DNA from: Zelonia costaricensis
Taxonomy: Eukaryota; Euglenozoa; Kinetoplastea; Trypanosomatida; Trypanosomatidae
DNA: 25,455 nt
Reading direction: 5' to 3'
Assembly (NCBI GenBank): GCA_030849075.1
Contig: JASAOO010003151.1
Location: 1-25,455 of the forward strand
Part shown: one piece after another, positions 16,693-25,455 of the stretch
Layout: every line of letters begins with the position of its first letter
How positions within the stretch are numbered: position 1 is the stretch's first letter
Made by a program: the position numbers and the translations under genes
The notes under the pieces: generated by a model
Databases searched by the model: none
What the model was told of the DNA's origin: nothing
What the model saw: only the letters and a program-made list of their open reading frames with translations

Positions 16693-18213
16693 CTTGGCAG
16701 CTCGCGCCTACCCTCTCTCTTCCCTCACGTGCTGGTGCGCCACTGCATCTGTGTGGGGGGCACACTCCGACACACACGCAAGCACGCACACGCAGACACG
16801 CACGCGTGTTGGCGAGCGCGGCTGCTGCTCCTCACCGCTGATCTCGCTCTCTCTTTCCGTGAATTTCGCTTCTATTTTTCAGCCGATGCGGTCCGCCACG
16901 CGGCCGATGCGGTGCCCGAGTCGCTGACGGCACCCCCCCCCCCTCTCCCCCCTCCTGACGCGCGCGCACCGCTCCCGCGTCAGCTGCGCATGATATCGCT
17001 TCTCTTCATCCCATCCTTCGTCTTTGCCTCTCTCTCTGAGGCCGTACCCGCCCGTGTGCGTGGGGGTGCGAGGAGCCGCAGGCGTCGGCGTAGGCCCGAG
17101 CGACGTCACAGCGCTCGCACACGCTGCGCGCCGCGGCCCTGCACCCCTCTGCGAGAGTGAGGCGACGGGGACGCGGGGGAGTGCGGGGCGCGGGGTCGGC
17201 GGGTGCGGCTACCGACACAATGGGTACATCCACCGCCGACACTCTCGCCTCGTGCGCCCCTTGCGCCTCCCCCCCTCCATCCCCACCGCGTTGCGCGTCC
17301 GATGGGGGATGGCGCCACCTCGCACCAGCCGCACTCCCACGCAGCCGCCCAACTGCCCGGCCTCGCTCGGCTCCCCTCCCGCCTCGCGTGCCGTCACTCG
17401 TGTTCGCTTTGTTTGTGGACGCGCCCGCGCAGCGTGCGTTGATGTCAAGACCTCAGGTCGCTTCTGCACTGACGGTCGCGCTGCAGTGCCCACGCATCGC
17501 CTGGACACGCTTCGAGGGCGACCCACGCGCGCACTGCCTCTCTCCGCTCGCCCCCCGGCGATGCGTGCCCCCCCCCCCCCGCCTCGCGTCGCTCCTCCAC
17601 CTTCCACCCCCCTGTACCTTCTTCCGCGGTCTCTGCCCTTCACCGAACGCGTCGATGGTGGCGCTCGTGGTGCGCGCCGCACCCCACGACGACGACGAAT
17701 TCACGTCTCGGGCGCGCTGCTCTCCTCGCTTCCCCTACCTGCTGGCTCGCTCGTTGCGCCCCTCCTCACTTTCCGTTCAACTCACAGGTGTGCACGCTCT
17801 ACGCCTCCCCACGAGACACACAGACTCGGACATCTTCTCACAGTCCCCACCCCACCTCAACTCCCCTCCCCGCCCCCCCACACCGGTGGCGCCGCTCACG
17901 CGTAGTCGAACGTCTGCGCCTCTGTCCACGGCGGCCCAACGCTGCGCCGGCTGTACCCACCCACCGACGCACAGCGAGCACCCTTGGCTTTAGCTATACA
18001 CACACCCCTATACACACCCCGCACACGCGGCACCCTAACAGCGACCTCACGCCCTCTCCACACGTTTCAGTTGACGGGACACGGGGAGCAGCGCACCCCC
18101 TGCGTTGACGTGGTCACCCACCACCCCGCGCCGCCGTCCGCGTGCTCCAGGCGGCGTTGCGCGCACCTTTCTCAGGCGCGACGCGCGTGCCCACCGAGGG
18201 ACTCGCAGAGCTG
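16693..18213. other. Long intergenic region between the two broken genes
   Basis: About 1.5 kb with no supported gene. It contains an imperfect CA-rich stretch (about 16770-16805), a C11 run (16933-16943), a C13 run (17568-17580) and long C/T tracts. Overlapping frames open between 17024 and 17993 are Pro/Ser/Thr/Arg-rich and typical of noncoding C/T DNA. It ends in the splice acceptor of the glycosyltransferase locus. Confidence 0.55.
18050..18070 (+). promoter_or_regulatory. Predicted trans-splice acceptor for the glycosyltransferase locus
   Basis: CCCTCTCCACACGTTTCAG gives an AG at 18069-18070; CCTTTCTCAG (AG at 18174-18175) is a second candidate. No ATG lies between either site and 18214. 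Confidence 0.5.
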
Positions 18214-21165
18214 ATGAAGCGCCGGCAGCCGCTCTTGGACGAGGGGTGCGCGGTGACGGTGCAGGGCTGCCCGTCCCCCCCGCACGGGACGCCGCAGCGG
18301 CACCGGCGACTGCGACACGTGCAGCGCCGCTGGCGCCTCCCGTGCCTGGTAGGCTGCGCACTGCTGTGCGTGGCCGTGTGCGGTCTGCTGCTCGTGCGCC
18401 GCTGGAACCCGCTCTCCTCCCGCGCCACCGCGCCCTTCCACTGGGTCGAACACACGTCGCTGCAGCGCGCAGCACAGCGGCAGCAGCGCGAGCCGCCGGT
18501 GCACCCGCGAGCGGGGGTATCCGTGTCTCTTGTGGTGCCGCTGCTTCTGCGCGACACCGCCGCGACTGAGCAGGGGGCGCCGTCGCTCGCCGAGTTGCTC
18601 GGGCCGCTGCTGCGCTCGGCCGCGGCGCTGTGCCACGACACCGCCAGCACGCCGATGCGCCGCACCCCCGTCCACGCGGTGGTCGTTGCCTCGCACGCCA
18701 CGGCGGACGTCGAAGCTGCCGTTGCAGCCCTGGCGGCGTCCGGTGGCGCGGCGGAGGGCGGCGGCGTGACGGACGCTGGCGTTGACGAGGCACCGCTGAG
18801 CCCGGCGGGCGCGTGGCGGTCGTGGGCGCTGCGTGCGGACGCCGTGCAGGCCGCCGTGCTTGGAGCGAGCGTCGCGGCAGACGCGTGGTGCCTCGGCGAG
18901 CACATCACGCTCGTGTCGCACAGCGCCGGCGTGGCGGTGGAGGGGCCCGGGCTGGCGGTGGCAGCGGCGGTGGAGACACTCGTGGATGCGGGGCTGCGCA
19001 CGGAGGCGGGCCGGGCCGGGACGCACTTCGTTGTGCTCGCCTCCTTCCTGGCGGCCTCGCGCATGCGCTACACGGAGCCGGAGGACGCGAGAGAGACGCG
19101 GCACGAGGGGCAGGGCCTGCTTGCCGCCCTCGTCAGCACCGCCACGACGCGCAACAGGGGGCGGGTGGTCGCGGCGCAGTGCACCGTGCTGGAGAACGCG
19201 GGCGACCCCCTCTGGCTGCTGCCTCGCGCGGCGGTCCCGTACCCGCCACCGGTTCTCACGCCCGCCGCGCTGGCCGGCATGGCGGTGCTGGACAAGGGCG
19301 CGCTTACCGGCGTGACGCACTTGAATGACACACTGCTGCCCTTCCTGGCGCGGCGCCTCAGCGGGCACTCCGCCGTCGACCAGCGCGCCGCCTGGGAGGA
19401 GGTCGTCGACGCGGCCACGCTGCACTGCGGCATCTTCCACCGCGCCGCGTACGATGGGGTCGGCGGCCTCGCGGCGGTGCGGGCCGACCGCGCCGTGCGG
19501 GAGACGGAGGCGGCGCTGGCGACGGCCCGCGAGCTGGAGCAGCGCGCCCACGCCGTCGTGGCGCCGGACCGCGGCGGGTGGGCGCTGACGCTGCGGATGC
19601 AGGCGGCATACCCGGCATGGCAGGTGTGGGCGAGCCGCGGGGTGGCGGTGCTGCGGGAGGACGTGGCGGCGGTGCGGGACCGGTATGCCGTGTCGGTGAT
19701 GCACCACCCGGTGCTCTCGCTGATGGACGCGTACGGCGTCTCGGTGCACGACGCGCTGACGGAGCTGCAGCGCCGCCGGCTCGGCGTTTCGCGGCGCCAC
19801 CGCCATACCGGCGCGGACCGCGTGCAGTGGACGGCTGCGGAGCTGCCCTTCACGCCGCCGCTGATTCAGTACTACACGGACTTCCGCGATCCGTGCTGCG
19901 GTCTTAACCGAGAGGCGATGGGCTACGTGCGCCCGCTGACGGAGCGCTACGGGGTGCGCGTGATGCGGGACCGCGAGGTGTGCCGCAAGCCCGGCGACGC
20001 GCTGCTGCTCATGGCCTACGGACGGCTCGACTTGCTCTGGCGCTTCCCACGCCCCCCTGCCGTCGCGGACTTCTTCGCCGCGCGCTACGGTGAGCGCGCC
20101 CGCATCAACTTCGAGCACTGGCGCGCCAAGTCGTACCTCTGGTCGCTCATCGGCGGACCGCGCGACCCTGTCACCGTGACGGTCGGCCGCAGTCTCAGCG
20201 AGCTGTCGAACATCCCGGAGTCGTGGGTGGTGCCGATGCGGCACCGCGTGGACGAGGTGTGGGCCACGGCGGACTTCTTCGCCACCATCTACAAGCGGAA
20301 CGGCATCAGCGGCACCTAAATTCGCGTTGTGCCGGAGGCGGTGGACGTGTACGAGTACGACCCGGTAAACTACGCGCGGCAGACGATGGCGCTACGCCGG
20401 CACGGCGCCGTGGACTTCGACACGCAGCCAAACCTGACGGAGGCGGAGCGGCTGCAGCGGTACGTGTTCTTCTCTAACTTCAAGTGGGAGGACCGGAAGG
20501 GGTGGGACGTGCTGCTGGGGGCGTACTGGGACGCCTTCGGGCCCTCGGCGCCGCCGGAGATGCGCGGGCGCACGACGCTGGTGGTGAAGACGAAGTTCGA
20601 GCTCGCCTTCACGCGCGGCGTGACGTACAATAATGTGCGGCGCTTCATCGAGGCGTGGGGGCGGCTTGGGTCGCTGCCTGGGATGCAGTCGATGGAGGAC
20701 TACCCCCACCTTATTGTCATGGGCGACGCCGTGACCAGCGCGGAGCTTGCGCAGCTGTACGCGAACGCAGACGCCTTCGTGTACCCCTCCAAAGCGGAGG
20801 GGTGGGGGCTGCCCGCGACCGAGGCGATGTCGATGGGGCTGCCGGTGCTCGTGACGGACTGGAGCGGCCTGCAGCGCTTCATCACACCAGACACGTGCTT
20901 CCGCATCCCTGTGGACGCGCTGGAGGAGATCTCGCCAGACTCGCCGTACGGCTACGAGGACGGGATGAAGATGGCGGAGCCGAGCCGCGAGAAGACGGCG
21001 GAGCTGATGCGGTACGTTGTGCAGCACCCCGAGCATGCGCGGCGTGTCGGTCGGCGTGCACGCGAGTACGCTGTGCGGGAGCTGAGCGAGGAGGCGGTGG
21101 CGGACCTGATGGACTCGCTCCTCACTGCCGCGGTGCGGCGTCGCATCAAGACGGGCAACACGTGA
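18214..21165 (+). pseudogene. Family 4 glycosyltransferase, type II membrane protein, interrupted by an in-frame TAA
   Basis: One continuous frame of 984 codons with a single TAA at codon 702 (20317-20319). The protein begins with a basic tail, then a membrane segment at about residues 42-61 (LPCLVGCALLCVAVCG...), suggesting a Golgi or ER type II enzyme. Residues about 560-700 form the N-terminal GT-B lobe (ELSNIPESWVVPM, DEVWATADFF). After the stop, the frame continues with IRVVPEAVD and the GT4 sugar-nucleotide lobe, including SNFKWEDRKGWD, DAFVYPSKAEGWGLPATEA with the EX7E pair at codons 862 and 870, and a C-terminal helix ending at TGA 21163-21165. The stop falls in the linker between the two lobes, so the 701-residue product would lack the donor site. 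Apart from the stop there is no visible decay. Donor and acceptor are unknown. It could be a recent pseudogene, an allele, a sequencing error or a readthrough gene. Confidence 0.8.
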
Positions 21166-21622
21166 GAGCTGCGTGGCCGTGTCCGGCGAAGTGAGGGTGA
21201 CGGCGGGTGGGCGGCACGGCACCCTGCGCGCACGGACTTGGTAAAGCCTGCGCCTGCCGGTGTTGCCCTCCCCCCTCCCCCCACTGCGCCATGCGTGTTC
21301 ATTGATTGATTTAGTTTTGCTTGCGTCACTTTTCCGCTTACACATGCGCGGCCCTTCCCGGTGTGCAGCTGGCGGCGAGTCCGCCACGGAGAGGGGCACA
21401 CCGCAGGACCAGGGCGGCGGTACCCGCGCCGTCTGGCGCCGCAGTCCCATGCGCGGCCCGGCCACGGCGACAGCGCCGCCTCTGCCCTCCTCCCGCCTCC
21501 GTGCCATGCTCCAACGCCGCCTCCACTGCGCCGCCTCGGTGACAAACACACGCACACCCACACACACACAGCGAACCTGGTCAACGTGGTGCCCGTGCCC
21601 CGCGGTGTCCGTGCCGCAAGAG

Positions 21623-21652
21623 CCCCCCCCCTTGTGGAAGTAAGGGGGGGGG
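21623..21652 (+). repeat. Perfect 11-bp inverted repeat (C9TT / AAG9)
   Basis: The arms are CCCCCCCCCTT (21623-21633) and AAGGGGGGGGG (21642-21652), with an 8-nt loop GTGGAAGT. In RNA this would be a very stable hairpin with nine G:C pairs. One further G follows the right arm. Seen directly; function unknown. Confidence 0.85.
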
Positions 21653-21906
21653 GCATCACGCGTCCGTCCGCACGGCACTTGTTGCGTGTGCAGTTTGCGG
21701 TACGCGCTGCCTCGCGGCGCCCTCGTCCCGTCCTACGCTGCCCCACCCTCTCTCGCCGCCCCCCTCCCGTTGAGGGCACGGCGCCTGCCGGCTGCCACGG
21801 CTGCCGATCCCTTCGCCCCTGCACCCCCTCCCCTCTCCCCCCTCCGGCACCCCCCACACGCAGTCCAGCCTCCCCCACATCCACAGACCGCCTTCCTCCT
21901 ATCGAA

Positions 21907-22054
21907 GCACTTTTGTGTGTGCTACCGCTAAACTCACACTAACGCGTTCCCGCCTCCCTTGCTCCGACCGCACCCCCGCTCGTCAACTCTCTCGCGCCGC
22001 GCCGGCCCTGTTGCTCGCCCCGTGTGCCCCCCCGTCCTCCCCTCCCCCTCGCAG
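21907..22054 (+). promoter_or_regulatory. Uninterrupted AG-free tract ending 2 nt before the peptidase ATG
   Basis: No AG occurs from 21908 to 22052, and the last 40 nt or so are almost pure C/T, ending CTCGCAG with AG at 22053-22054. Use of this site would leave only CC between the spliced leader and ATGG. Alternatives are AG 21906-21907 and AG 21885-21886. No ATG lies between those sites and 22057. Confidence 0.5.
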
Positions 22055-22056
22055 CC

Positions 22057-24090
22057 ATGGCCGCCAACCCGCTGCTGCAGCAGAGCACGCTGCAGTTCCA
22101 GTATCCCGTATTCGACCAGATCAAGGTCGAGCACTATGCCCCCGCCTTCGAGCAGGGCATGGCGGAGCAGCTGGCCGAGATCGAAGCCATCAAGGCGAAC
22201 TCCGACACCCCGACCTTCGAGAACACGGTCGTGGCGCTAGAGACGAGTGGCGCTGCGCTGCTTCGCGCCCGGCTCATCTTCCACAACCTCTGCGCCGCCC
22301 ACACAAACCCCGAGATGCAGAAGCTCGAGCAGGCCTACGCTCCCAAGTTCTCCGTGCACGCGGACAGGATCTTCCTGGACAGTGCGCTCTACGGCCGCGT
22401 GAAGGCCGTGTACGACGAGCGTGGCAGTCTCGCCGGCGAGGACCTGCGCCTCGTCGAGTACTACGAGGAGGACTTCCGCAAGGCCGGTGCCGGGCTGGAC
22501 GATGCTGGCAAGGAGGAGCTCAAGCAGGTGAACGAGCGGCTCGCCACGCTGCAGAGCACGTTTGGCAACAAAGTCATGAGCACCCGCAAGACGGCGTCAC
22601 TCATCATCGACGATGCGGCGGAGCTGGAGGGGCTCAGCGAGGACGACATCGCGACGGCTCAGAAGGAGGCGGAGGAGCTCGGCCACCCTGGCAAGTACGC
22701 GCTGATCATCGTGAACACGACGCAGCAGCCGCTGCTGGTCTCTCTCAAGAACCGCGAGACGCGCCGTCGCCTGTTCGAAGCGAGCGAGCAGCGCTGCTCC
22801 CGCGGAGACGAGAACGACACGAACGCCGTCGTCGCAGAGATTGTGCAGATGCGGCTGCGGAAGGCGAAGCTGCTGGGCAAGAAGAGCTTCGCGGAGTGGC
22901 GGCTGCAAGGGCAGATGGCGGATGTCGCGGCAGCACAGGGACTGCTCAAGGACATCGCATCAGCCTCTGTGGCACGCGCGAAGAAGGAGGCCGCGAACAT
23001 CCAGCAGATGATCCGGGCGGAGGGTGGCGACTTCGAGCTTGCGCCGTGGGACTGGAGCTTCTACGCGGAGCGGGTGCGCAAGCAGCAGTACGACCTGGAC
23101 GAGAACGAGACGAAGCCGTACTTCGAGCTGAACAACGTGCTGGAGCACGGCGTCTTCTACACGGCGGAGAAGCTGTACGGCGTGACGATGAAGCGGCGCA
23201 CGGACCTGCCGGTGTACCACCCCGACGTGATGACGTATGAGATGTTCGACCACACGGGCGAGCCGCTGGCCATCTTCTGCCTGGACCCGTACGCGCGTGC
23301 GAGCAAGCGCGGTGGTGCGTGGATGACCTTCTACATGCGCCAGACTTCGCTGCTTGGGCAGAAGCCGGTGGTGTACAACGTTCTCAACATTGTGAAGCCG
23401 GCGGAAGGCAAGCCGACGCTGATGACGCACTGGAACGTGACGACTCTGTTTCACGAGTTCGGCCACGGCCTGCACGGCATGCTGAGCAACCTTAAGTACT
23501 CGACGCTCTCTGGCACGGCGGTGGCACGCGACTTCCTCGAGTTCCCGTCGCAGATCAACGAGCACTGGGCCATGCACGGCGCGGTGCTGAAAAACTACGC
23601 GCTGCACTACGAGACGAAGGAGCCCATCCCGCAGTCGCTGGTGGACCGCATGAGGGCGGCCGCGACGTACGGCGGCGGCTTCGACAATCTCGAAGTCACG
23701 AAGGCGTCCATCATCGACATGCACTGGCACACCATAACAGATGAGAAGGACATTCAGGATGCAGCGCAGATGGAGGAGGCGGCGATGAAGGCGTTCGGTG
23801 TGGGCCTGACTGAGGTGCCGCCGCGGTACCACAGCGACTACTTCCTGCACATCTTTCAGAGCGCGTATGCGTCGAACTACTACTCCTACCAGTGGGCCCG
23901 CGTGCTGGACTGCGACGGGTACGAGTGGTTCCTCGAGAACGGTGGGCTGACGCGCGAGAACGGCGACCACCTGCGTGCGTGCGTGCTGTCCGTGGGCAAC
24001 TCCGTGGACGCGAACGTGGCGTACGAGAAGTTCGCGGGGCGCAAGGCGAACATGAAGGCGTTCCTGCGTCTTCGGGGCCTCCTCGAGTAG
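22057..24090 (+). CDS. DCP: Peptidyl-dipeptidase, metallopeptidase family M3 (oligopeptidase A/Dcp type)
   Basis: A 677-residue protein, nearly the length of E. coli Dcp (about 680), which removes dipeptides from the C-terminus of short peptides. The zinc site is HEFGH at residues 466-470, with the third ligand Glu495 in FLEFPSQ, 25 residues after His470, as in the family. Other M3 hallmarks are the N-terminal FENTVVALE segment, RGGAWM, the GGGFDNLEV region and the C-terminal YASNYYSYQWARVL block. There is no signal peptide or mitochondrial presequence, so a cytosolic enzyme is expected; Leishmania has a known dipeptidyl carboxypeptidase of this family. The ATG has a strong context (GCCATGG) and is the first ATG after every candidate splice site; the frame continues slightly upstream without another ATG. 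Stop is TAG. Likely role: peptide turnover downstream of the proteasome and other proteases. Confidence 0.95.
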   Translation: MAANPLLQQSTLQFQYPVFDQIKVEHYAPAFEQGMAEQLAEIEAIKANSDTPTFENTVVALETSGAALLRARLIFHNLCAAHTNPEMQKLEQAYAPKFSVHADRIFLDSALYGRVKAVYDERGSLAGEDLRLVEYYEEDFRKAGAGLDDAGKEELKQVNERLATLQSTFGNKVMSTRKTASLIIDDAAELEGLSEDDIATAQKEAEELGHPGKYALIIVNTTQQPLLVSLKNRETRRRLFEASEQRCSRGDENDTNAVVAEIVQMRLRKAKLLGKKSFAEWRLQGQMADVAAAQGLLKDIASASVARAKKEAANIQQMIRAEGGDFELAPWDWSFYAERVRKQQYDLDENETKPYFELNNVLEHGVFYTAEKLYGVTMKRRTDLPVYHPDVMTYEMFDHTGEPLAIFCLDPYARASKRGGAWMTFYMRQTSLLGQKPVVYNVLNIVKPAEGKPTLMTHWNVTTLFHEFGHGLHGMLSNLKYSTLSGTAVARDFLEFPSQINEHWAMHGAVLKNYALHYETKEPIPQSLVDRMRAAATYGGGFDNLEVTKASIIDMHWHTITDEKDIQDAAQMEEAAMKAFGVGLTEVPPRYHSDYFLHIFQSAYASNYYSYQWARVLDCDGYEWFLENGGLTRENGDHLRACVLSVGNSVDANVAYEKFAGRKANMKAFLRLRGLLE

Positions 24091-25455
24091 TATGTGGTTG
24101 CTTGCTTCATCTTCGCTTCCCACGAACGCCCTCCTTGCGTTCCTCACGGAGCGTCTCTCTCACTTGCCTTCACTGACCGGCGGCTGGGCTCGGCGCAGGC
24201 GCCAGGCGTGTGCCCGGCGCTGATGGCCGCCACCGCCGTGCCGCCCTTAACTGTCATGTGGAGTTTGGCCTCACCACGTGTTGTGGACTTGCGTGCTTAA
24301 GTGCGTGGGCAGCTCACGCCTACCGTCTTTTCAATCCTGCGCTCTCTGCCCCTCCCCGCTGTTCTAGCTGAGACCTGCGCCTGTGCGGGTGTGTCGCTGC
24401 ACGCTGCGGTGGAGGCGCATGTGGGCACGCGTGCGCGGCGGCAGCGTGGGTGCTGCACCGGCGCGCCTGGCTCGCCCGCCTCCGCTGTATGCGTTGTTCG
24501 CGTGCCTCGCCGGCTGCCGCTGAGACTGCGGACCCCCTCTCCCCCTTCAGATCCATCGTGTGAAGTCAATAATACTGGATACCGTCGGGCGTAAGTGCTG
24601 AGGAGACTCTGTCCCCCCTCTCTCCCCCCTCCGTCTCTTCTCGACCATATTTCGTTGTGTTTTCGCTTTCTTTTTCGCACGCGCCAAATAAGTCTCTCCC
24701 GCCGCTCGCTCGGCGGCGATCTTTCGTATTGTAATCCGAACTTCTGCCCAAGGCACACGGGCAATGCGTGGGCGAAGGATGGCGCGCCTGAGCAGTGCAC
24801 GTGCGTCTGAGGCACTGCTGCTGCTGCCCCCCTCCCCTCCTTCGTGGCGGGGCGGTCTCTGCTCGTGACGTACGCCACGTGGCCGCGGCACCTCTCGCCC
24901 CGCCGCAGGTGCCGCGCCAGTCCGTGCTGCATCGTGACACCGCGGCGCGCTACGGTGCCGTGTCGCCGGCCGCCGCTGCCGCCGCTCTTTCCGCGGCGCC
25001 CCCCTCCACCAGCGCTGGTGCCGTCCACGGGAACACCACCACCTCCACTTCTCTCCCTCCGTACCCCGACACACGCGTGCACGCCGACACGGCCACACCC
25101 CGAGAAGGCACACCATCCCTCTCACACACGGCCGATGCCACACACTCGCTGCTCACCACGCATGCCCGCTGCACACCACCAACGGCTGCATGGCTGAGCG
25201 CCTCCGCATTGCAATGGCGCCGTACATCCGACGCTGTCTCTCCCGGCACTCTGACGCCACCGGGTTAGGCGCATCTGTGAACCGGCGGGCGCTTCCCCTA
25301 CGCCACGGCAATTGCGGTCGTTGAAGTGGCACGCCCAAGGAAAGGAGCGGAGACGACGCTCCCCTCCCCTTCAGCGAGATTAAACTGGCGGCGCTCTTGG
25401 GTGTGCTCTGACTGTGCTGTGCACGCTGACCGTTGCTATTCGCCGCGTCGAGGCT
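24091..25455. other. 3' region after the peptidase gene, to the window end
   Basis: About 1.4 kb with no supported gene. It includes a C/T-rich and T-rich tract at about 24605-24680 that resembles a splice/polyadenylation control region, and shorter C/T tracts after it. Small ORFs at 24764 (34 codons) and 25190 (44 codons) resemble nothing known. A downstream gene may begin beyond the window. Confidence 0.5.

Larger units (their letters stand above)
21166..22056. other. Intergenic region between the glycosyltransferase and the M3 peptidase
   Basis: About 890 nt without a supported gene. Contains a CA-rich stretch at about 21542-21570, a C9/G10 inverted repeat (21623-21652) and a very long C/T tract running into the peptidase start. 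Confidence 0.55.

Noticed and set aside
17024..17993. Overlapping plus-strand frames of 278-293 codons before the glycosyltransferase
   Set aside because: Pro/Ser/Thr/Arg-rich translations of C/T-rich DNA with no motif; the start at 17220 or earlier is not preceded by a distinctive acceptor.
18172..20244. Minus-strand frame of 690 codons opposite the glycosyltransferase
   Set aside because: Antisense shadow; Arg/His/Gln-rich with no motif.
20317..20319. Stop-codon reassignment, as in some Blastocrithidia
   Set aside because: Intact genes here end normally with TAG (carrier, peptidase), TAA (RPC3, CFAP58-like) and TGA (444-residue gene, HSP78), and no other intact gene has internal stops.
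20329..21165. C-terminal glycosyltransferase half as an independent gene
   Set aside because: No polypyrimidine-AG signal just upstream, no ATG until inside the domain, and it is half of a two-lobe enzyme.
24764..25324. Small plus-strand ORFs of 34 and 44 codons near the window end
   Set aside because: Too short and without recognisable features or a convincing leader; kept only as a note.
1..25455. tRNA, snRNA, CRISPR, transposon or strand-switch signals
   Set aside because: I saw no tRNA-like box pair, no spaced direct repeats, no reverse transcriptase or transposase motifs and no convincing minus-strand gene. Degenerate retroposons of the SIDER type cannot be excluded by eye.

Overview
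The window looks like nuclear DNA of a trypanosomatid flagellate, most likely of the Leishmania/Leptomonas/Crithidia group. The reasons are: every recognisable gene lies on the + strand without introns; coding DNA is very GC-rich at third positions; intergenic DNA is full of long C/T tracts ending at the first AG, as expected for spliced-leader trans-splice acceptors; and CA/GT microsatellites and C or G homopolymers recur between genes. I could not assign a genus. From memory only, HSP78 and the M3 dipeptidyl carboxypeptidase are both on chromosome 2 in Leishmania, so this may be the syntenic block.

Layout, left to right: (1) 788-1732, mitochondrial carrier resembling the yeast GTP/GDP carrier Ggc1; (2) 3265-5082, RNA polymerase III subunit RPC3 (C82); (3) 5732-7066, unidentified partly coiled-coil protein; (4) 7759-10605, CFAP58 (CCDC147)-like flagellar coiled-coil protein; (5) 11750-14212, mitochondrial ClpB/Hsp78 disaggregase; (6) 15357-15602, possible 81-residue cysteine-containing protein; (7) 15979-16692, decayed short-chain dehydrogenase pseudogene with two frame changes, a stop and lost sequence; (8) 18214-21165, membrane-anchored family 4 glycosyltransferase interrupted by one in-frame TAA between its two Rossmann domains; (9) 22057-24090, intact M3-family peptidyl dipeptidase with an HEFGH zinc site.

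The genes do not form one pathway. They are housekeeping, mitochondrial and flagellar genes in what is probably part of one polycistronic transcription unit, so control is expected through trans-splicing, polyadenylation and UTRs rather than per-gene promoters. I saw no strand switch, RNA gene, transposon or CRISPR array, and nothing I would call a new multi-gene system. The most notable features are the two broken metabolic genes, an 11-bp C/G hairpin between genes 8 and 9, a sense-strand G-quadruplex motif near 2.7 kb, a possible splice acceptor only 2 nt before the peptidase start, and the small ORF.
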